Below, piece by piece: positions 1-4,824 of a stretch of DNA of 7,923 nt. The DNA is taken from assembly GCA_017547995.1 (NCBI GenBank), contig JAFYNW010000313.1, forward strand, positions 1 through 7,923, given 5' to 3'. The notes beneath the pieces were generated by a model. It was not told the origin of the DNA. It did no database searches and saw only the letters and a program-made list of their open reading frames with translations. The first letter of the stretch is position 1. Every line of letters begins with the position of its first letter. Source of the stretch: Clostridia bacterium. Its GTDB lineage: Bacteria > Bacillota > Clostridia > Oscillospirales > Butyricicoccaceae. The position numbers were made by a program, and so were the translations under genes.

Positions 1-23
1 AAACAAAAAATTACAAAACAACA

Positions 24-45
24 GCCGTCCATGCGGGCGGCATTT
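24..45 (+). terminator. Probable terminator of an upstream gene outside the window
   Basis: Arms GCCGTCC (24-30) and GGGCGGC (35-41) pair over 7 bp with one G-U pair and enclose the tetraloop ATGC. The tail is only moderately T-rich (ATTTACTTT), so termination may be imperfect. The stem resembles the other terminators in this window. No gene end is visible before it, so assignment to an upstream + strand gene is an inference. Confidence 0.6.
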
Positions 46-94
46 ACTTTATGGTTGCCTGTGGTATGTGATGAAAAGGCGAGACGTTATTTTA

Positions 95-126
95 TTGACA
101 AAATGGGGGGGGTAACGGGGTATTTT
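95..126 (+). promoter_or_regulatory. Promoter-like block with a G8 tract in the spacer (speculative)
   Basis: A perfect -35 hexamer TTGACA (95-100) is followed by a 20-nt spacer and TATTTT (121-126, four of six matches to TATAAT). The spacer contains eight consecutive G (105-112) and then GGGG (117-120). A 20-nt spacer is too long for good sigma-A activity, so the site looks weak or off as written. Losing three G would give the optimal 17 nt. It lies upstream of the better promoter at 147-175. Confidence 0.3.
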
Positions 127-145
127 ATCAGTTTTTTTGATAAAA
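123..145. repeat. Inverted repeat just upstream of the ABC operon promoter
   Basis: TTTTATCA (123-130) and TGATAAAA (138-145) are perfect 8-nt inverted repeats around a GTTTTTT centre. The right arm ends one base before the -35 box at 147. It could be an operator for a dimeric regulator, or a weak AT-rich hairpin in any transcript begun at the upstream promoter-like block. No regulator family can be assigned from the sequence. Confidence 0.4.
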
Positions 146-146
146 A

Positions 147-175
147 TTGACTTTGAATGACGAAAGTAATATAGT
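147..175 (+). promoter_or_regulatory. Sigma-A promoter of the amino acid ABC operon
   Basis: TTGACT (147-152), a 17-nt spacer and TATAGT (170-175) each match five of six consensus bases. Transcription would begin near 182, giving a leader of about 90 nt before the lipoprotein start at 275. No riboswitch or T-box was recognised in that leader. Confidence 0.7.
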
Positions 176-274
176 GAAATCCGTAAGGGCAAATTGGAAA
201 CGTTCGTCGTAATGACAAATAATTCCCATTGTTTTTATGCAAAACAAATAATTTTTCAGAAAGAGGATTTTACA

Positions 275-1150
275 ATGAACAAGACACTCAAGCGCGCACT
301 TTCCCTCATGTTCGTAGTTGTTATGATGGCATCTATGTTCGCAGGCTGCTCCGCTAAGGAAGAAACAACAACAGCTGCAACTGCTGCTACAGAAGCAACA
401 ACAGCAGCTACAGAAGCAACAACTGCTGCAGAACCAAAGGACCCTATCATCGTTGCTTGCGGCGGCGACTGGCTCCCATACGCATTTATGGAAGACGACA
501 AGCTCCAGGGCTTTGACATCGACGTATGGACAGAAATCGGCGTACGTACAGGCCGTGAAATCAAGTTCGAAATCATCGATATGAACGGTATGTTCGGTAT
601 GATCGATGCTGACAAGGCTGACTTCGCTGCTCGTCAGATCACAGTTACAGAAGCAAGAAAAGAAAAGTATGACTTTACAGACATCTATGCTTACTCCCCA
701 TACAGAATCACAGTAAGAAACGAAGTTGAAGACGTAACTTGCATGGACGACCTCATCGGCAAGAAGATGATTTACAACCCAACTTCTTCCTCCGGTCAGT
801 ACCTCGATTCCTATGACCCAGACCAGACAAAGATCGAAAGAATCACACTCGACGGCGGCTCCGCTTGGGAAGAACTCCACCTCGGCCGTGTTGATGCTAC
901 ATTCACAAACTACAACATCTTCGAAATGCAGCGCGCTAAGGGCGATTACGAAGTAAAGCAGGTTGGCGATCCAGTATTCTGCGAAGAAAACGCATACCCA
1001 TGCCTCAAGAACTCCGGCCGTGAAGAACTTCTCGAAGAAGTAAACGCAGTTCTCAAGGAAATGAGAGCAGACGGCACACTCTCCGAACTCTCCATCAAGT
1101 GGGTTGGCGCAGACGTAACAGACAAGGACAACATCAAGATCGAAGACTAA
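275..1150 (+). CDS. Amino acid ABC transporter substrate-binding lipoprotein (family 3)
   Basis: This is the extracellular receptor of a polar amino acid importer. The ATG at 275 is chosen because AGAGGA (262-267) precedes it by 7 nt and the protein then starts with MNKTLKRAL, a positive n-region before a hydrophobic segment. An in-frame ATG at 194 would add 27 residues that spoil the signal peptide. The lipobox is MFAGC, with C25 the predicted lipid-anchored residue. Residues 29-56 form a Thr/Ala/Glu linker, including two ATEATTA heptads. The SBP_bac_3 fold follows, with WLPYAF (66-71), GFDIDVW (79-85), TVTEARKEKYDFTD (123-136) and the C-terminal ADGTLSELSIKWVGADVT (265-282). A Q121-I-T context loosely recalls cystine-type receptors (inference). 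The mature domain has four further Cys (62, 156, 236, 243). It is 291 aa, normal for the family once the linker is counted. Seven of eight Pro codons are CCA, suggesting high expression. Tandem stops TAA TAG end the gene. Confidence 0.93.
   Translation: MNKTLKRALSLMFVVVMMASMFAGCSAKEETTTAATAATEATTAATEATTAAEPKDPIIVACGGDWLPYAFMEDDKLQGFDIDVWTEIGVRTGREIKFEIIDMNGMFGMIDADKADFAARQITVTEARKEKYDFTDIYAYSPYRITVRNEVEDVTCMDDLIGKKMIYNPTSSSGQYLDSYDPDQTKIERITLDGGSAWEELHLGRVDATFTNYNIFEMQRAKGDYEVKQVGDPVFCEENAYPCLKNSGREELLEEVNAVLKEMRADGTLSELSIKWVGADVTDKDNIKIED
386..427 (+). repeat. 21-bp tandem repeat encoding the lipoprotein linker
   Basis: Two tandem copies (386-406 and 407-427) begin GCTACAGAAGCAACAAC and differ only near their ends. 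Each encodes ATEATTA in the flexible linker between lipidated Cys and the receptor domain. The wider Ala/Thr-codon stretch runs from about 365 to 432. Copy number could change by replication slippage without shifting the frame. Confidence 0.8.
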
Positions 1151-1177
1151 TAGTCGCTAAGTAAAGGAAGGATATTT

Positions 1178-1840
1178 ATGTTTGAGCTCGACTTTTTTAT
1201 AGATCTGCTCTTTTCCCTTCCGAAGTTTATCCCTGTCACGTTAAAACTGGCATTTTTGTCCCTCATGCTTTCGCTGTCGCTTGCCATCGTGCTCGCTGTC
1301 ATCCGTCATTATGAGGTGCCGGTTCTTAATACGCTCACAAAGGTGTATATCTCGTTCTTCAGAAGTACACCGTTTATTTCTCAGCTTTTCTTATTCTATT
1401 TCGGCCTTGCGCGATACGTTACGTTTATCCGCGATATGAGCTCTACATTTGCGCTGGTTCTCATTCTCGGTCTCAACACAGCATCATTTATGTGCGAAAC
1501 AATCCGCGGCGCTCTCCTCTCCGTCGATAAAGGACAGGTTGAAGCGGGCCATTCTCTCGGTATGACAAATCTTCAGATTATGTGGCACGTCATTTTGCCG
1601 CAGGCTGTCAAGGTTGCCATCCCACCATTGTCCAACAACTTCATCAACCTTACAAAGAATACGGCTATGGGCTTTACTGTCGGTATCATCGACCTTATGG
1701 GTAAGGCAAAGCTTGAAGCGGCGAACAGCTTCCGCTTCACAGAATCCTATCTCGCTGTGCTCATCGTATACTGGGTTATGATTGCGGCTATGACAAAGGT
1801 GCAGAGCATTATAGAAGAAAAACTCAAGAACAAATATTAA
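1178..1840 (+). CDS. Amino acid ABC transporter permease (HisM/GlnP type)
   Basis: This is the integral membrane subunit that forms the substrate channel of the importer. It is 220 aa, typical for this family. AAGGAAGG (1164-1171) lies 6 nt before the ATG, and the gene starts 27 nt after the lipoprotein stop with no terminator between, so the two are co-transcribed. Hydrophobic segments suitable for membrane spans lie at about 18-42, 58-80, 90-108 and 188-206, with a further hydrophobic stretch near 145-172. The cytoplasmic EAA loop that docks on the ATPase is clear: EAGHSLGMTN at 122-131, then ILP at 139-141, and NLTKNTAM (157-164) after it. STPFISQL (63-70) is the usual RGTP-like region following the first spans. 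Only two of seven Pro codons are CCA and four are CCG, unlike the receptor gene upstream, so translation efficiency may differ. Confidence 0.93.
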   Translation: MFELDFFIDLLFSLPKFIPVTLKLAFLSLMLSLSLAIVLAVIRHYEVPVLNTLTKVYISFFRSTPFISQLFLFYFGLARYVTFIRDMSSTFALVLILGLNTASFMCETIRGALLSVDKGQVEAGHSLGMTNLQIMWHVILPQAVKVAIPPLSNNFINLTKNTAMGFTVGIIDLMGKAKLEAANSFRFTESYLAVLIVYWVMIAAMTKVQSIIEEKLKNKY

Positions 1841-1847
1841 AATACGT

Positions 1848-1882
1848 TCCGGTATGCACGCAGATTCTGCGTGCATATTGGG
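1848..1882 (+). promoter_or_regulatory. Strong intra-operon RNA hairpin without U-tract
   Basis: The left arm TCCGGTATGCACGCA (1848-1862) pairs with TGCGTGCATATTGGG (1868-1882) around the loop GATTC. The central 10 bp from T1853-A1877 inward are all Watson-Crick; two G-U pairs follow, then two C-G pairs and a terminal U-G. The bases after it (TATACAGGGAAAATT) lack a run of T, so it is not a canonical terminator. It lies in the 70-nt gap between permease and ATPase. It may stabilise the upstream mRNA segment or mark a processing site (inference). Confidence 0.65.
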
Positions 1883-1910
1883 TATACAGGGAAAATTAAG
1901 GGATTAAAAT

Positions 1911-2642
1911 ATGATCAGAATTGAAAACCTGCACAAGCGCTTTGATTCTCTCGAGGTGCTTAAAGGGGTTGACCTTGATATAAAGCAGGGTGAGGTAATT
2001 GCTGTAATCGGTCCATCCGGTACAGGCAAATCTACTCTCCTCAGATGTATAAACTATCTCGAAAAGCCTGAAAAGGGCATTATCACCATCGGTGATGTGT
2101 CTGTTGACGCATCAAAGGCAAGCAAAAAGGCTATCCATGACCTTCGTATGAAGACCTCTATGGTTTTCCAGAGCTACAATCTTTTCAAGAATATGACTGT
2201 GCTCGAAAACGTAATGAAGCCTATGATGATTGTCAGAGGTGTGGACAGAGCTACAGCTGAAAAGACAGCTAAGGAGCTTCTCGAAAAGGTGGGACTCAGC
2301 GATAAGCTCGACCAGTATCCGTCCAAGCTTTCGGGCGGTCAGCAGCAGAGAGCGGGTATCGCAAGAGCATTGGCGGCCGACCCTGAGCTTATGCTTTTCG
2401 ATGAGCCTACAGCGGCGCTCGACCCTGAGCTTGTGGGCGAAGTGCTTGGCATCATCCGTGACCTTGCAAATAACCACCGTACAATGATTATCGTCAGCCA
2501 CGAAATGCGTTTCGTCCGCGAAGCGGCTACACGCGTTATCTTTATGGATGAGGGTAAGATTATCGAAGAAGGCACACCTGAGGAAATTTTCGACCATCCA
2601 AAGCACCCAAGAACAATAAAGTTCCTCAATATGTTTGAATAA
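1911..2642 (+). CDS. Amino acid ABC transporter ATP-binding protein (GlnQ/HisP type)
   Basis: This is the cytoplasmic ATPase that drives the importer, normally working as a dimer against the permease EAA loops. All nucleotide-binding motifs are present in its 243 aa: A-loop F11, Walker A GPSGTGKST (34-42), Q-loop Q87 in VFQSYNLFKN, signature LSGGQQQR (140-147), Walker B LMLFDE (160-165), D-loop AALDPE (168-173) and switch His197 in VSHEM. The length and the motif spacing match the polar amino acid subfamily. The start is supported by AAGGGA (1898-1903) 7 nt upstream. A 70-nt gap with a hairpin separates it from the permease, and no promoter is evident there, so it probably depends on the same transcript. 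Pro codons are mainly CCT, again unlike the receptor gene. Confidence 0.95.
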   Translation: MIRIENLHKRFDSLEVLKGVDLDIKQGEVIAVIGPSGTGKSTLLRCINYLEKPEKGIITIGDVSVDASKASKKAIHDLRMKTSMVFQSYNLFKNMTVLENVMKPMMIVRGVDRATAEKTAKELLEKVGLSDKLDQYPSKLSGGQQQRAGIARALAADPELMLFDEPTAALDPELVGEVLGIIRDLANNHRTMIIVSHEMRFVREAATRVIFMDEGKIIEEGTPEEIFDHPKHPRTIKFLNMFE

Positions 2643-2652
2643 ACAATATATA

Positions 2653-2687
2653 CGGGCAGGAAGTTGACATTTTTCCTGCCTGCATTT
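2653..2687 (+). terminator. Weak terminator hairpin at the end of the ABC operon
   Basis: CGGGCAGGAAG (2653-2663) pairs with TTTCCTGCCTG (2672-2682), an 11-bp stem with two G-U pairs and the loop TTGACATT. The tail CATTTATAATT is poor in consecutive T, so some read-through into the next gene is likely. The loop holds the -35 box of the downstream promoter. Confidence 0.6.
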
Positions 2688-2692
2688 ATAAT
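2664..2692 (+). promoter_or_regulatory. Perfect-consensus sigma-A promoter inside the terminator
   Basis: TTGACA (2664-2669), a spacer of exactly 17 nt and TATAAT (2687-2692) match consensus at all twelve positions. Transcription would start near 2699, about 33 nt before the ATG at 2732. The -35 box lies in the loop of the preceding hairpin and the hairpin's right arm occupies most of the spacer. Confidence 0.8.
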
Positions 2693-2731
2693 TATGAGTA
2701 ATATAGTTCACCATTAAAAAAGGAGAATATT

Positions 2732-3409
2732 ATGGCTGGAAAAATCAGAGATCACGTTGAAAAATATTTTGTAGGCAAGGGTTACAACTGTGCTGAATCC
2801 ACGTTCCTTGCGGCTAACGATGCATGGGAATTGGGTATGCCTGCGGAAGCTGCAAAAATGATGGGCGGCTTCGGCGGCGGTATGGCAACAAAGGGCGTTT
2901 GCGGCGCTGTTTCCGGCGGTGCGGCGGCTCTCAGCTGTCTCCTCGTACGCGAATCGGGCCACAACAGTCCGCTGCTTATGGCGAAGGTCAAGAAGTATAA
3001 GGAGCTTGTCATCGAGCGTCTCGAAAGCGAAAATTGTTCGGTCCTCGGCCCTAAGTATCAGACACCTGCTACAAGTTGCCTGCAGACAATCCTCCTCTGC
3101 GTTGACATTCTCGACGAAGTGAAGGATATGGAAATCGATGCGCCTGAATATATGCCTCGCAAGGTCAAGACAGCCTTCAATCTCCTTGAAAATATGCTCA
3201 AGGACGAGCATATCATCGTTGATATGGACGATAACGGCATCGAAAATGCTGTGAAATTGCCTGAAAATCTTTCTGAACTTGAAAAATACAAGGGTATCAA
3301 TATCATTCTCTGCGGCGCTGATGCAAAGAAACTGGGCTCTGTGGGCGAATGGCTCAAGACAAACGGCTGTGAAAAGGTCTTCATCGCCGACGCCGAAAAC
3401 CTGAAGTAA
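2732..3409 (+). CDS. C_GCAxxG_C_C family protein, probable redox protein, long form
   Basis: This belongs to a family of Cys-rich, presumably redox-active proteins common in anaerobes. No enzymatic role is firmly known to me. The family pattern is spread over residues 20-123: C20 in YNCAES, the glycine-rich GGFGGGMATKG (45-55), C57 in CGAVSG (57-62), then C69, C102, C116 and C123. Family members are usually about 120-160 aa. This one is 225 aa, and residues from about 130 form an extension of unassigned function with two more Cys (194, 213). Its end (about 189-218) looks like a strand-helix-strand unit. AGGAGA (2721-2726) sits 5 nt before the ATG. The gene has its own promoter and a strong terminator, so it is probably monocistronic, although read-through from the ABC operon is possible. 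No signal peptide or membrane span is seen, so it is probably cytoplasmic. Confidence 0.82.
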   Translation: MAGKIRDHVEKYFVGKGYNCAESTFLAANDAWELGMPAEAAKMMGGFGGGMATKGVCGAVSGGAAALSCLLVRESGHNSPLLMAKVKKYKELVIERLESENCSVLGPKYQTPATSCLQTILLCVDILDEVKDMEIDAPEYMPRKVKTAFNLLENMLKDEHIIVDMDDNGIENAVKLPENLSELEKYKGINIILCGADAKKLGSVGEWLKTNGCEKVFIADAENLK

Positions 3410-3416
3410 AATAATA

Positions 3417-3448
3417 AAAGCCATCCGATAAGGGTGGCTTTATTTTTT
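3417..3448 (+). terminator. Strong intrinsic terminator
   Basis: AAAGCCATCC (3417-3426) pairs with GGGTGGCTTT (3432-3441) over 10 bp with one G-U pair and the loop GATAA. A then TTTTTT (3443-3448) follow. It lies 7 nt after the stop codon at 3409 and closes the C_GCAxxG_C_C unit. Confidence 0.9.
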
Positions 3449-3456
3449 GCAATTCG

Positions 3457-3485
3457 TTGACAATATATAGCATCTATGATATATT
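3457..3485 (+). promoter_or_regulatory. Sigma-A promoter of the WG-repeat gene
   Basis: TTGACA (3457-3462), a 17-nt spacer and TATATT (3480-3485) match consensus at eleven of twelve positions. Transcription would start near 3492. This rules out the in-frame ATG at 3476, which lies upstream of the transcript, and supports the start at 3515. Confidence 0.78.
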
Positions 3486-3514
3486 TAGAATATACTATCA
3501 AGGAGGTACAGCTT

Positions 3515-4699
3515 ATGAAAAACAAATTATGGACGTTACTATTAGTTGTTGCAATTGTCGCACTCGTCGGTATGAGATTTGCCGCTGTGCCTGCACAGAT
3601 ACAGAAGGTCGGTGACAGTTTGTTCGTCGATGATGTCGTAACTGTGAGAATGGGAAATAAATACGGTATTATAAATAAGAACGGTGAATATATCGTTGAG
3701 CCACAGTATCAGAACTTACAGCGATTTTCAAATGTTGGTCTTGCCGCGTCACAGACAGATGGTAAATGGCTTTATATAAACACAAAGGGTGAAATAGTGT
3801 TGGACGTTGAGTATGAACTTGCTTCTGCCTTCAATGATAAAGGTATGGCAATGGTTGTCGACGATGGAAAAATGGGTATGATAAACCTTGATGGTGAAGT
3901 TGTCATTGAACTGAAATATAACATTATAAATGGATTTAACAACGATGACTATGCGGTTGTAAGTGTTGATGGAAAATGGGGTGTTATAAACATCAAGGGT
4001 GAAACCATTGTTGAGCCACAGTATGGTGGCGCTTTCCCGTTTAACGGAAATAAACTTGCTCCTGTGCAACAGTATGGAGTTTATGGCTTTATTGACCGCG
4101 AAGGCAATATGGTTGTCGAGCCTCAGTTTGTTCACGCATGGGATATGGAAAACGGCTTTGCCAGTGTTGCCGTTGATGATTATACATCAACTCCTGTTAT
4201 GAAATGGGGATTTATTGACGAAAACGGAAACATGCTCGGCGATACTTTGTATGAACTGGTGGACGACTTCTCGGCAAATGGTCTTGCCGCTGTCAAATCA
4301 AACGGCAGTTGGGGTTATATCAATACAAAGGGCGAGTTTGTCATCGGGCCGGGATTCCGCGAAGCACACGCATTTGTGAATGGTACTGCCCTGGTAAGAG
4401 CCACAAGCGGATTGCTTGGAATTATTGATGAAAAGGGCGAATATATTGTAAAGCCTCAATTTGAGTCTCTCGATAACTACGCAAATGATATGGCTACTGC
4501 TGTATTTGATAACAAGGCGGTGTATGTTGATAGAAACGGCAAAATCGCACTTGAGCCTCAGTTTGACGGAAATTATGCCGAAGTAGTCCATCCTTTCAAA
4601 GACGATGGATATGCAATCGTCATAATCAACGACAAATATGGTGTAATTGACAAACAAGGCAATTTCATTCTCGAGCCTGTCTATGACAGTATACATTAA
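3515..4699 (+). CDS. Membrane-anchored or secreted WG-repeat protein
   Basis: The protein has 394 aa with about ten WG beta-repeats (WG_beta_rep/KWG type), a fold of broadly unknown function thought to form beta-propeller-like or solenoid scaffolds. The start at 3515 follows AAGGAGG (3500-3506) by 8 nt. Residues 1-24 (MKNKLW, then a hydrophobic run) form a signal peptide or N-terminal anchor. Cleavage after VPA (25-27) is possible, and there is no lipobox. Repeats of about 35 aa start near residues 47, 83, 118, 153, 188, 229, 264, 299, 333 and 373. The usual form is (K)WG-hINxxGE-hVxPQa. Canonical examples are KWGVINIKGETIVEPQY (154-170) and KYGVIDKQGNFILEP (374-388), the last being a half repeat. 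Repeat 9 is degenerate (KAVYVDRNG). No catalytic domain is seen. Codon use is more relaxed than in lepA, with many ATA and GGA codons. The gene has its own promoter and terminator. Confidence 0.85.
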   Translation: MKNKLWTLLLVVAIVALVGMRFAAVPAQIQKVGDSLFVDDVVTVRMGNKYGIINKNGEYIVEPQYQNLQRFSNVGLAASQTDGKWLYINTKGEIVLDVEYELASAFNDKGMAMVVDDGKMGMINLDGEVVIELKYNIINGFNNDDYAVVSVDGKWGVINIKGETIVEPQYGGAFPFNGNKLAPVQQYGVYGFIDREGNMVVEPQFVHAWDMENGFASVAVDDYTSTPVMKWGFIDENGNMLGDTLYELVDDFSANGLAAVKSNGSWGYINTKGEFVIGPGFREAHAFVNGTALVRATSGLLGIIDEKGEYIVKPQFESLDNYANDMATAVFDNKAVYVDRNGKIALEPQFDGNYAEVVHPFKDDGYAIVIINDKYGVIDKQGNFILEPVYDSIH

Positions 4700-4704
4700 A
4701 TAAC

Positions 4705-4730
4705 AAAAGCCGCTCTTTTGGGTGGCTTTT
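4705..4730 (+). terminator. Intrinsic terminator after the WG-repeat gene
   Basis: AAAAGCCGCTC (4705-4715) pairs with GGGTGGCTTTT (4720-4730) over 11 bp with two G-U pairs around a TTTT loop. The T-run is only the four bases of the right arm, followed by CTC. It lies 5 nt after the stop codon. Confidence 0.8.
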
Positions 4731-4742
4731 CTCATACTTAAA

Positions 4743-4771
4743 TTGACTTTTCGTTCTCCTTATGCTATAAT
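4743..4771 (+). promoter_or_regulatory. Extended -10 sigma-A promoter of lepA
   Basis: TTGACT (4743-4748), a 17-nt spacer and TATAAT (4766-4771) are preceded by TG at 4763-4764, giving an extended -10 (TGCTATAAT). Transcription would begin near 4778, leaving a leader of about 47 nt before the ATG. This is among the strongest promoters in the window by match to consensus. Confidence 0.8.
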
Positions 4772-4824
4772 AACATAGATAATGGATAAACAGACTCATT
4801 TAATATAAATTATTCGGAGGAAAT

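Noticed and set aside
229..256. AT-rich hairpin TTGTTTT/AAAACAA followed by ATTTTT in the leader of the lipoprotein gene
   Set aside because: Only one G-C pair in a 7-bp stem. It is too weak to call an attenuator and is expected by chance in AT-rich leader DNA.
194..274. Upstream in-frame ATG at 194 for the lipoprotein
   Set aside because: It adds 27 residues before a normal lipoprotein signal peptide, and the ATG at 275 has the good SD.
1..274. Riboswitch, T-box or small gene in the 5' non-coding region
   Set aside because: No recognisable conserved riboswitch or T-box core and no short ORF with an SD. Only the terminator, promoter elements and repeats listed were supported.
128..880. 250-codon open frame on the - strand over the lipoprotein gene
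   Set aside because: Its product contains runs of Cys, Ser and Phe that are the reverse reading of the Thr/Ala/Glu linker codons. It is a shadow of the lipoprotein.
2714..3424. 236-codon open frame on the - strand over the C_GCAxxG_C_C gene
   Set aside because: The + strand gene has family motifs, an SD and a consensus promoter. The antisense frame has none of these and runs through the promoter-distal terminator.
3476..3514. Upstream in-frame ATG at 3476 for the WG-repeat gene
   Set aside because: It overlaps the promoter spacer and lies before the predicted transcript start. The ATG at 3515 has AAGGAGG at ideal spacing.
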